DNA of 37,762 nucleotides, taken from positions 1 through 37,762 of the IMG/VR virus record IMGVR_UViG_3300030019_000085; one strand, 5' to 3'. Positions 25,272 to 31,815 of this stretch are shown here, one piece after another. Positions within the stretch are counted from its first letter, which is position 1. Each line of letters starts with the position of its first letter. This DNA is from a virus. The position numbers and the translations under genes were made by a program. The notes under the pieces were generated by a model. That model did no database searches. It was given only the letters and a program-made list of their open reading frames with translations, and was not told the origin of the DNA.

Positions 25272-26146
25272 AATATCTCGTTTAAAATCATTTGTGTAAA
25301 TATGTGTGCTATCACGTCTACCGTCCACCCGTTACCGAGCTGCCGGTATCGCTGCGTGTCACTTACCATTTCGGTATATCCGTCCGGAAGCGTCTGCAAA
25401 CGTTCGCACTCTACTGGCGTGAACTTCCTAATAAGGGGCGGGACTCTCCTTCTATCGATTAAGACGTTGTGAGGAACACCCTTGTACATGTTCTTTATTA
25501 AACAGGCGCTTTTACTTTTTCTCGTATCAGAGTGATATCCGTATTTCCATTTTACGCGACCATTCTTGCTACTACTATACATATAATCTACACCCTTTCT
25601 ACTGTGCGCGTATTTATACACTTGCGTAAGCGGCTCTAGTATATCTGTTAACCGAATATCTTTCTTCTCGATACTAGCTGATAAATGTATGTTAGTCCAA
25701 TAGAGCCTCTTACGACTTTGCGCGGACACGAGCCGAGAATCTATGCAGATAGCCGGAACGCTTAACATGGCATTTATCCTATCTACGTGTATCTTCTTCA
25801 TAGGTGTGTTTTCTAATAGAAAGTATTTAGGCTTTATAATTTTTACGGCTCTTTCAAATTCGAATATAAGCCGACTTTCGGGGTCTTCAAAATTTAATCC
25901 CTTTCCGGCGATTGAAAAGCCTTTGCAAGGCGTCCCACCTATTACAAGATCAAATCCGATGTACTTAGTAAAGTCCGCACCTTCTACACTTCCGGCCTGC
26001 TCTATATCGGGGGGGGAATTCCAAGTAGATACGGCAATAGCACACGAGTCTATTTCGTATGCTATATACCTCTCTACGGATATGCCGGCGCGATCGAGCG
26101 CTACTCTCCCGCAACTGATACCGTCACAGATAGATACTACCCTCAT
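25268..26146 (-). CDS. C5-cytosine DNA methyltransferase
   Basis: A 292-residue protein with the ordered C5-MTase motifs. Motif I is SICDGISCGRVAL (5-17), motif IV GGTPCKGFS with catalytic Cys74, motif VI LLENT (109-113), motif VIII QSRKRLYW (142-149), motif IX FTPVECERLQTLPDGYT and motif X RYRQLGNGWTVDV. The target recognition region between VIII and IX is short. No cognate restriction enzyme is nearby, so it is probably an orphan that protects phage DNA or alters host methylation. It is coupled upstream to a tiny predicted lipoprotein gene and downstream to VapE by ATGA overlaps. Confidence 0.92.
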   Translation of the reverse strand: MRVVSICDGISCGRVALDRAGISVERYIAYEIDSCAIAVSTWNSPPDIEQAGSVEGADFTKYIGFDLVIGGTPCKGFSIAGKGLNFEDPESRLIFEFERAVKIIKPKYFLLENTPMKKIHVDRINAMLSVPAICIDSRLVSAQSRKRLYWTNIHLSASIEKKDIRLTDILEPLTQVYKYAHSRKGVDYMYSSSKNGRVKWKYGYHSDTRKSKSACLIKNMYKGVPHNVLIDRRRVPPLIRKFTPVECERLQTLPDGYTEMVSDTQRYRQLGNGWTVDVIAHIFTQMILNEIL

Positions 26147-26289
26147 CTGTTATACACGATGCCGTGGTTAGGATGCAGTACCATTACGATACTGTCATTC
26201 CCCGTCATAACGGGCTCGTTGTCTGAACTACACGAGCTGCATGTGCTTGCTAACGCGAGCGCCAATGCGATATAAATTAATGTTTTCAT
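26143..26289 (-). CDS. Tiny predicted lipoprotein (48 aa)
   Basis: A 48-residue ORF from ATG 26289. It begins MKTLIYIALALALASTCSSC, a short basic start plus hydrophobic core followed by cysteines in a lipobox-like ALASTC context, then SSDNEP, an acidic stretch typical after Bacteroidetes lipidation sites. It ends with HPNHGIVYNR and its stop overlaps the methyltransferase ATG as ATGA. A good -7 box lies 28 bases upstream. It could be an o-spanin-like or surface-exclusion lipoprotein, but its place among replication genes argues for an early role. Function unknown. Confidence 0.6.
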   Translation of the reverse strand: MKTLIYIALALALASTCSSCSSDNEPVMTGNDSIVMVLHPNHGIVYNR

Positions 26290-26316
26290 ATATGTATGAA
26301 TGAATGGTTTATTTTG

Positions 26317-26324
26317 CAAATATA
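26317..26324 (-). promoter_or_regulatory. TATATTTG -7 promoter element
   Basis: Minus strand TATATTTGCA fits the Bacteroidetes -7 consensus. A clear -33 TTG is not found. The leader then contains CATTCATTCA before ATG 26289, the same repeated tetramer that follows the promoters at 14179 and 31753. It would drive the lipoprotein, methyltransferase and VapE genes. Confidence 0.55.
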
Positions 26325-26344
26325 GAAATTAAGATTGATATATC

Positions 26345-28300
26345 CTAATCTTTTTTGTAATATTTTGATATATATCCGTCTCCTTTTAGAGGTAACCCCT
26401 TAGCCCACAGCGGACTAATAGACATATAATAATTCATAATGCCGAGCGTTTCTTCTGCTTTTTCGTCTTCTACCTCTACGACGATCTCGTCGTGTATGTG
26501 CATTAGTATATCGAGATTCCGCATGCGAAACATCACATCGCATAGACAATCTCTCGCAATTGCCTGTGTGATGTTCTCTGTTAAGAGTCCGCCGTAAGCC
26601 TGCATCTTTACCCAAATGCGCTTCACCTGGTCTACACCCCAGTAGCATATTGTATTGCGCCCTTCTATTGTAGCCCCATAGTACGCAAGACGACGGCTGG
26701 ACGGAAGTTCTATGAACAGATATCCACGATCGTAGCTGAATTTTAGTGTGCAGTACGATTTACGAACTACGCACGACGTTCTGTTCTCTATCGCGTATCG
26801 AGCTGCATTCTCTACGTCACGCCACAATTTTACTATGTGTGGGTTAGCCGATCGCCATCCGCTTACTATCGCAGGAAGTTCCTCTTCGGTAAGTCCTTCA
26901 CGAAGTGCGCCCATTTTAATTAGAGCCCCCGACGCGCCTTGATAACCTAAAGCGAGTGCGGCCACCTTGCCTTTTGCGCGAAGGTCGCTCCCCTTAGTAA
27001 CCATGTCCAGGGGCACGTGGAACATGTTAGACGCCGTCGCCTCATATATCTTTCCGTGTGTGCGGAATACATCCAGTACCCATTCTTCGCCCGCGATCCA
27101 GGCTACGACTCTAGCCTCGATGGCGGAGAAGTCAGACACGCAAAGAGTCTTCCCCGGAGCGGCCACGAACGCGGTACGTACTAGCCTGCTTATAAGGTCT
27201 GTCACGTCGTCGTATAACAACTCTGCGAGCCCTTTCACAACCGCCTGCTTGGCCGTAGCCAAATCGCCGTGTATAGTCTTTTTAAGATTCTGTATCTGAA
27301 TACCTCTACCGGAGAATCGACCGGTGCGGTTAGCACCGTAGAACTGTAGCAGATCTCTTACGCGTCCGTCTTTACACTTGTAAGCTAACATAGTGCCGTA
27401 CTTGCTCGCCGAAGTCTTGTTGCCCGCTCCGCGCAATTTAAGCACGTCTATTACGTTCGTTGGCAGCGTGTCGGCCTCTATAGCCTCAGCGAGATATTCT
27501 TTACCCATCGAGGATACTTCTTCGCCTATTTCATTCTGCACCCATTTTTTCAGTTGCGCTACGCTGTTCGGGTTATCTACGCCGGTGATCTCTACCATCT
27601 TTTCACGAATCTCTCCGACGACTTTGTTGTTAATTTTTATCGCCTTTTCGATAAATTCTACATCGATGGCTATACCGGCGTTTCCGATTTTTTGGTCTTG
27701 CTGCCAGTACGCGACTTCCTGCTGCGGAAGGCGCGGAAATTTGCAAATGTACTTGTGTACGTCACGCTCGGTATCTACATCCTGCCCGCAGTACTCCCCA
27801 AACACCGCCCACTTTTCGGGGTCATCCTCGGGTGTGTTAACCTCTCTGAACCCGTTCTTCTTTGTAGGTCTGCACGGTTTGCAGAAGAAAATAATAAGTG
27901 CTTTACCTCGCGCGTCTTTCTTCTGCACAAGGTTAAGCACTTTCCCGAGTTTGTCTAGCCCTAGCGGAAGACCTAGATAAGCAGCAGCTATCATAGTGCA
28001 CGTCCATTGCGCCGTGTCGAGTTCTATACCGTAGTAGGTACTTATACAGGTTATCTCGAAATTAGCGTTGTGGGCTAGCTTCTCAACGCCGGGGTCGGTT
28101 AATCCTTTCCACACATCCGCGGGCAGACTTTCTCCGGGGAAGCAGTCGCCGTGCATGTCTAGCACGTGCACGGGCTCGTTGTCCCAGGCATACGCAAAGA
28201 GAATAATTCTAAAGCTGTCGTCTTCGGCGTAGCGATGCGCACCCACGTCTCCTACGTCAACTTTAGAATATGTCTCTATATCGATGTGTAACCGTCTCAT
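26345..28300 (-). CDS. Family A DNA polymerase with 3'-5' exonuclease
   Basis: A 651-residue polymerase. The exonuclease domain carries DIET (7-10), HNANFE (77-82) and YCGQDVDTE (170-178). In the polymerase domain are NRTGRFSG (324-331), motif A CVSDFSAIEARV with Asp390, motif B RAKGKVAALALGYQG with Arg441, Lys445 and Tyr453, and motif C HIHDE (601-605). There is no 5'-3' exonuclease domain, as usual for phage enzymes. It replicates the phage genome with VapE and the DUF2815 protein. The start overlaps the DUF4494 stop by ATGA. Confidence 0.95.
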   Translation of the reverse strand: MRRLHIDIETYSKVDVGDVGAHRYAEDDSFRIILFAYAWDNEPVHVLDMHGDCFPGESLPADVWKGLTDPGVEKLAHNANFEITCISTYYGIELDTAQWTCTMIAAAYLGLPLGLDKLGKVLNLVQKKDARGKALIIFFCKPCRPTKKNGFREVNTPEDDPEKWAVFGEYCGQDVDTERDVHKYICKFPRLPQQEVAYWQQDQKIGNAGIAIDVEFIEKAIKINNKVVGEIREKMVEITGVDNPNSVAQLKKWVQNEIGEEVSSMGKEYLAEAIEADTLPTNVIDVLKLRGAGNKTSASKYGTMLAYKCKDGRVRDLLQFYGANRTGRFSGRGIQIQNLKKTIHGDLATAKQAVVKGLAELLYDDVTDLISRLVRTAFVAAPGKTLCVSDFSAIEARVVAWIAGEEWVLDVFRTHGKIYEATASNMFHVPLDMVTKGSDLRAKGKVAALALGYQGASGALIKMGALREGLTEEELPAIVSGWRSANPHIVKLWRDVENAARYAIENRTSCVVRKSYCTLKFSYDRGYLFIELPSSRRLAYYGATIEGRNTICYWGVDQVKRIWVKMQAYGGLLTENITQAIARDCLCDVMFRMRNLDILMHIHDEIVVEVEDEKAEETLGIMNYYMSISPLWAKGLPLKGDGYISKYYKKD

Positions 28301-28710
28301 ACGAATACCTCGATTATATTCGTCTCTGACACGGACACAATTTTCCAGTCTGAGACCGTACCTTTCATCAACATCTCCGCTTTGCTGTACGCGTGACTTA
28401 CGTCGTCGGCATCGATAAGCATAAACATAGCTGTAGTCTTAATCTTCCCCGAGTCGGTCATTGTCAGCATAGCAATCTTTACCCTATAGTAGAATGCGCC
28501 GTTACCGGAGATATGAACCTCGGCGTAGTTCGCTTTGCGTATGTTCTTTATCTCGTAGTCGCCGCTTATGTATGGCAACATCTGATCAGTTATCTTCGCC
28601 TCTGCTTCGGTAAAGCTTTGGGCGTCTAATACGTACAGCTCAGATACTTTTTTATCTCTGCCGTCTTTGTCTACTTTCTCGTAGCGCAATTTAATCTCGT
28701 AAGGTGTCAT
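28297..28710 (-). CDS. DUF4494 family protein
   Basis: A 137-residue protein. It shows KLRYEKVDKDGRDKKVSELY (about 7-26), YVLDAQSFTEAEAKI, ISGDYEIKNIRKANYAEVHI and a C-terminal SVSETNIIEVFV, which is the full DUF4494 pattern. The family is common in Bacteroidetes phages and mobile elements; its function is unknown. Its position directly before the DNA polymerase, with ATGA overlap, suggests a replication-associated role. It is a useful indicator of a Bacteroidetes host. Confidence 0.82.
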   Translation of the reverse strand: MTPYEIKLRYEKVDKDGRDKKVSELYVLDAQSFTEAEAKITDQMLPYISGDYEIKNIRKANYAEVHISGNGAFYYRVKIAMLTMTDSGKIKTTAMFMLIDADDVSHAYSKAEMLMKGTVSDWKIVSVSETNIIEVFV

Positions 28711-28939
28711 ATAGCGTATAACTTAAACAGGGTTCTGAGTAATCTATGTATATCTCGCCTGCGGTCTTCCACCCTTTGGGGGTGTCGACCCGAATTCGGG
28801 CGGTGTCCGCACCTATTTCGTAGGTGCATTTAGTGTTTCCGCTGTTGGCGGGTCTTTTGCACATTTCGGTGAGTTCTTTTTTAAGCTCCTTTTCGTAGCT
28901 CGACCTGAACTCGGGGTACAATTCTTTTAGTAAGTCCAT
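28691..28939 (-). CDS. Small hypothetical early protein
   Basis: An 82-residue protein if begun at ATG 28939 (MDLLKELYPEFRSSYEKELK). Upstream in-frame ATGs to 28999 fall inside the preceding small membrane gene and would encode an unlikely Ser/Gly-rich start. It has a charged helical N-terminus and a beta-rich C-terminus (ARIRVDTPKGW, EIYIDYSEP). It overlaps the DUF4494 gene by 20 bases and the 34-residue gene by 13. I do not recognise it. Confidence 0.55.
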   Translation of the reverse strand: MDLLKELYPEFRSSYEKELKKELTEMCKRPANSGNTKCTYEIGADTARIRVDTPKGWKTAGEIYIDYSEPCLSYTLYDTLRD

Positions 28940-29031
28940 AGTGACATAAAAAAACATACTGCACATATCACTACCGCTACCGCTACTGCGTACTCGCATC
29001 CTTTTAGAGAGTCTTGCTCTTTTTCTTTCAT
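28927..29031 (-). CDS. Single-span membrane miniprotein (34 aa)
   Basis: A 34-residue ORF from ATG 29031. It starts MKEKEQDSLKGC and then has an uninterrupted hydrophobic helix (AVAVAVVICAVCFFMSLW) up to the stop. The charged start plus one transmembrane span is typical of phage miniproteins. It lies just after a hairpin terminator and its 3' end overlaps the next gene by 13 bases. No function can be assigned. Confidence 0.5.
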   Translation of the reverse strand: MKEKEQDSLKGCEYAVAVAVVICAVCFFMSLWTY

Positions 29032-29045
29032 AGTCTTTTTATATT

Positions 29046-29074
29046 AAAAAGGCGAACGATATCGCCCGCCCTTT
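29046..29074 (-). terminator. Hairpin terminator or attenuator after DUF2815 gene
   Basis: Minus strand AAAGG/CCTTT arms extend through a GC-rich stem around CGATATCG, with one bulged G and two G-U pairs, and are followed by five Ts. It lies six bases after the DUF2815 stop. No new promoter is visible before the next gene, so it probably gives partial read-through. Confidence 0.6.
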
Positions 29075-29079
29075 GGTTT

Positions 29080-29628
29080 TTAAGTTAAATCGTCTTCGTC
29101 GTAATCTTCGGCGTCGACTGTGAAGCCGCCTAGACGGTCTCCATCGTCGATCTTCATCAGACTGTTGATATAGAATCCGAAGCCTTTCGACTTGTTGTTA
29201 AACGGATATCCTACGATTATGCCGCGGCAGTAACAACCTGAATATACCTCGTCTAAGTCGAATATTTCCTGCTTGTCGACGTCGAACACAACCGGCTGTC
29301 GCTTAGATGAGGCTTTAATGAAGAACATGTCCTCATACTCTATCGCTTCGGGGTGTTCTTCGAGCCACTCGTTACCATCGCGTAGCGGATTCCACATCTT
29401 CGGCGAAGTCAAGGGCAGTCCTTTGAACATACTCTCTTTGTTCGCATTATAGAGGTGTTTAACTACAGCTTTGATCTTCGCCACGTCGGGGTGATCCTTC
29501 GGTATTAAGAACGTGCAATCATACTTCTTGTCTTCGCCATCTTCGAAAGAGGTAGGCTCTTTGATGTGCGCATAGGTAATGCGGTGTTTGCTCAATACAA
29601 CTTTGAGCGGGTCATTTTTCTTTTCCAT
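29080..29628 (-). CDS. DUF2815 single-stranded DNA-binding protein
   Basis: A 182-residue protein started at ATG 29628 (MEKKNDPLKVVLSKHRITYA); an upstream in-frame ATG at 29691 overlaps the previous gene and is less likely. It matches the DUF2815 family: a KYDCTFLIPKDHPDVAKIK segment, WNPLRDGNE, YCRGIIVGYPFNNKSKG and a very acidic C-terminus (DAEDYDEDDLT). The acidic tail and beta-barrel layout resemble T7 gp2.5-like SSBs. It is found beside DUF2800, PolA and VapE in many phages and would coat ssDNA during replication. Confidence 0.85.
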   Translation of the reverse strand: MEKKNDPLKVVLSKHRITYAHIKEPTSFEDGEDKKYDCTFLIPKDHPDVAKIKAVVKHLYNANKESMFKGLPLTSPKMWNPLRDGNEWLEEHPEAIEYEDMFFIKASSKRQPVVFDVDKQEIFDLDEVYSGCYCRGIIVGYPFNNKSKGFGFYINSLMKIDDGDRLGGFTVDAEDYDEDDLT

Positions 29629-29645
29629 AATTTGGGGTTTTTGGA

Positions 29646-29906
29646 TTAAACTTTCTTTTTGTTTCTCGCCTGGATAAGTTGCCCTACCCATATCCCGAGA
29701 TTGATAACATCTTCGCGTGTTGGTAGCGCCATGTCAAGTATGTAGGTAAAGTCTGTGCCCGTGCAATCGCTTTGCGCGTATGCTTTCCCGCCGTCGGGTT
29801 GGTCAGGTTGCAAATCCACTACACCTATAAAGTACTTTACGCCTTCTCCTTCCAAAGCCTTTGCGGCCTTGTCCATTATTTTTTTAATTCTGTCCGGCTT
29901 TTCCAT
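29646..29906 (-). CDS. Small hypothetical early protein
   Basis: An 86-residue protein (MEKPDRIKKIMDKAAKALEG...). It has a helical basic N-terminus, then GVKYFIGVVDLQPDQPDGGK, and a C-terminal helix NLGIWVGQLIQARNKKK. It lies between DUF2800 and DUF2815 in an early operon where neighbours share an ATTATGGAAA-like start region. I recognise the type from Bacteroidales phages but know no function. Spacing to the neighbours is 7 and 17 bases. Confidence 0.6.
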   Translation of the reverse strand: MEKPDRIKKIMDKAAKALEGEGVKYFIGVVDLQPDQPDGGKAYAQSDCTGTDFTYILDMALPTREDVINLGIWVGQLIQARNKKKV

Positions 29907-29913
29907 AATTTTT

Positions 29914-31077
29914 TTAAGTTAAGTCCTCGTCTTCTTCGTACTCGTCTGCTGCGCTAGCGCCTACTGAGGGGCGCGGGTCGCTCGCTTCTGCTAGCTGCGC
30001 TTTACCCTCGATACTGAGTACTTCGTCGGCGAATAGGATTTTAAATTTCTTAGCGCCTAACTTTTTCTCAAAGTCGGTAAGAGATTTTAGAGAAGAATTA
30101 AATATCTCCTCACTGTCTAAACCTTCCCCGATCAGGATATCGACTACATCGTCCTCGTTTCGGAAGGAACGTCGCCCGCGCCCCGCTACTAATTTAAAGC
30201 CGGGTATTTTCTTTCCCTTCGCCAAGTCCTGTACCGCTTCCTCTCCCACCTTCTTAGCCCACGAAGCAATCATGGGGCCGTACGTTAGCACTGCGGCCGT
30301 TTCTTCTGCCTTCATGACCCTTTTGTCGTGAATCTTTTTAAGCTCCGCAAATCGATCATAATAGGCCTTGCACATCGTGCGCGCTTTGCAAAATTGACAG
30401 TGCGAACCTGAGACAAAGTCTCCTACTCCGGCGATGGCCTTTAGGGCTTGCGGCTTTACCTCATCCTCTGCCCATTTTAGTAGGTCTTTTGCGGATATCT
30501 TCCATGAGCTACCACCGCCTGCGCGGGGTTGGAATATACCTAGCATGATATCGCGAATAGAATGCCCTTCCTTCTTCTCTTCTAAGCACGCCCCTAACGC
30601 GTAAAGCATTAGCTGCTTGTTAGCAGTGGGGGAGACGCGTACCCCGGCGCCGTACTTGTAATCGGACACGAACAAAGTATCTTCTATTATTGCCGTAGCG
30701 TCGGCTGTGCCGAATCCGAGAGGGACATACGCGCTAAGATCGTATTCTTTCTCTATACCTATGTAGGTAAAGTCGCCATCCCCTAGTACGAAGCGGGCCC
30801 ACTCTTCCGCATGTTCATGCATTTCTGAGAAGCACAGATCTAGCTTTTTAGCCTCATCTTCCGATCTTTTAAGCAGGGCTAAGTACTGTGCATTGTTGCC
30901 CTTAAATGAGCCTGAACGGGTAGACAGTACTAGCGCCGCAATGTCGTGTGCTAGCGTGCCTTCGCGTGCATAGGGACTCTCCTCTTCGAGAAGTTGTTCT
31001 TCGAAGCGCGCTGACGGCGTGCAGGCTAACCACCTGCTCGCCGAAGACGGTCCTAATATGGCATGCTTCGTAGGCAT
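29914..31077 (-). CDS. DUF2800 PD-(D/E)XK nuclease-like protein
   Basis: A 387-residue protein. It begins HAILGPSSASRWLACTPSAR, with AREGTLAHDIAALVL after it, then GFGTADATAII with Asp126 and LFVSDYKYGAG with Asp139 and Lys141, the nuclease core. Cys19 together with Cys227-x2-Cys230-x5-Cys236 reproduces the four-cysteine iron-sulfur pattern of AddB/Cas4-type nucleases. It is probably a RecB-family exonuclease acting in replication or recombination with the neighbouring ssDNA-binding protein. Its start overlaps the preceding stop, and the C-terminus is acidic (DEYEEDEDLT), echoing the DUF2815 tail. Confidence 0.85.
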   Translation of the reverse strand: MPTKHAILGPSSASRWLACTPSARFEEQLLEEESPYAREGTLAHDIAALVLSTRSGSFKGNNAQYLALLKRSEDEAKKLDLCFSEMHEHAEEWARFVLGDGDFTYIGIEKEYDLSAYVPLGFGTADATAIIEDTLFVSDYKYGAGVRVSPTANKQLMLYALGACLEEKKEGHSIRDIMLGIFQPRAGGGSSWKISAKDLLKWAEDEVKPQALKAIAGVGDFVSGSHCQFCKARTMCKAYYDRFAELKKIHDKRVMKAEETAAVLTYGPMIASWAKKVGEEAVQDLAKGKKIPGFKLVAGRGRRSFRNEDDVVDILIGEGLDSEEIFNSSLKSLTDFEKKLGAKKFKILFADEVLSIEGKAQLAEASDPRPSVGASAADEYEEDEDLT

Positions 31078-31487
31078 TATCCGAGCGATTCGATGATATC
31101 GTCGGCGCTTTCACCTGCTCCGTAGCGGGTAATCATGTCGAAGAAGTCTTGGTACTGCTCTTCTGTTAATTCAGAGGCGCGGCCTGCATCGAAAAACGCG
31201 AGAAGCGTCTTAACATCTGCGCTCTTTCCCTTCTTCGTGTTCTGTGTTACCTTCGCCTTGATAGCCTCTAGTTGCGCGTCGGCATCCAACTCTCCGAAGT
31301 CAGGGGCTTTTGCTGTCTTAGTCTTTGTCGTCGTTTCAGCTACTTTTACTTTCGTAGTAGTTACTACGTTCTCCGCCGGCGCATCCGTCGTGGCGACTGC
31401 GCTTGATTTTAGCGAAGGCGCAAAGCCTAGACTTGATAATAACGCAATTGTTTTAGAGCCGAGCTCTACGGTTACTTGAATTTCCAT
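31077..31487 (-). CDS. Conserved early protein upstream of DUF2800
   Basis: A 136-residue protein. It starts with a beta strand (MEIQVTVELGSKTIALLSSL), has a low-complexity Thr/Lys/Val/Ala linker (about 30-65), and a C-terminal helical domain (IKAKVTQNTKKGKSADVKTL, then LTEEQYQDFFDMI). This organisation matches a small protein regularly found directly upstream of DUF2800 in phages, sometimes mislabelled as an rRNA biogenesis protein. It may bridge DNA replication components; the actual function is unknown. Confidence 0.62.
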   Translation of the reverse strand: MEIQVTVELGSKTIALLSSLGFAPSLKSSAVATTDAPAENVVTTTKVKVAETTTKTKTAKAPDFGELDADAQLEAIKAKVTQNTKKGKSADVKTLLAFFDAGRASELTEEQYQDFFDMITRYGAGESADDIIESLG

Positions 31488-31520
31488 AATTTTGGGTTTT
31501 AAAAAATTAATATGAACAGA

Positions 31521-31724
31521 TTATTCCGTTTTATCTTTGTCGCGCGTGATAGTTACCACGTCGCGCTCGACATCTATTTTACTGTACAACACTTTTTTTG
31601 AGGCTAGGCACAAGCGCGATCGGCAGCTAACTACATAATCGTATCGCCCTAGCGGAAAGTCTACCGACGAGCCCACCTCTAGGCCGTTGATCTGTGAGCG
31701 AACGCTCTTCGTTTTTGTTTCCAT
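31521..31724 (-). CDS. Small early protein, first gene after early promoter
   Basis: A 67-residue protein from ATG 31724 (METKTKSVRSQINGLEVGSS). The longer in-frame start at 31763 would lie in the promoter leader. It has GLEVGSSVDFPLGRYDYV, then a Cys/Arg-rich strand and VTITRDKDK at the end. Similar small proteins open early operons of Bacteroidales phages. It could be a DNA-binding or host-takeover factor; there is no diagnostic motif. Confidence 0.6.
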   Translation of the reverse strand: METKTKSVRSQINGLEVGSSVDFPLGRYDYVVSCRSRLCLASKKVLYSKIDVERDVVTITRDKDKTE

Positions 31725-31752
31725 AATTGAATGATTGAATGATTGAATGGTG

Positions 31753-31781
31753 CAAAGGTACAAAAAAATTTAGCACCGCAA
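31753..31781 (-). promoter_or_regulatory. Early promoter with -33 box inside upstream terminator
   Basis: Minus strand TTG at 31781-31779, 18-base spacer, TACCTTTG at 31760-31753, a good Bacteroidetes-type match. The leader has CATTCAATCATTCAATCATT before ATG 31724. The TTG is in the loop of the terminator hairpin, as at 14179. This is the likely start of the replication operon. Confidence 0.75.
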
Positions 31782-31796
31782 TGAAACGGTGCTAAA
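31762..31796 (-). terminator. Rho-independent terminator after tail fibre genes
   Basis: A perfect 10-bp stem (TTTAGCACCG with CGGTGCTAAA) with an 8-base loop is followed on the minus strand by seven Ts. It ends the virion operon 20 bases after the fibre stop. It overlaps the early promoter of the next operon. Confidence 0.88.
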
Positions 31797-31815
31797 AATT
31801 AACCTCTTTTAAATA

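Noticed and set aside
27393-27980. Long plus-strand ORF of 195 codons opposite the DNA polymerase
   Set aside because: It lies wholly antisense to polymerase motifs, is Ser/Cys-rich with no recognisable domain, and has no promoter or start context.
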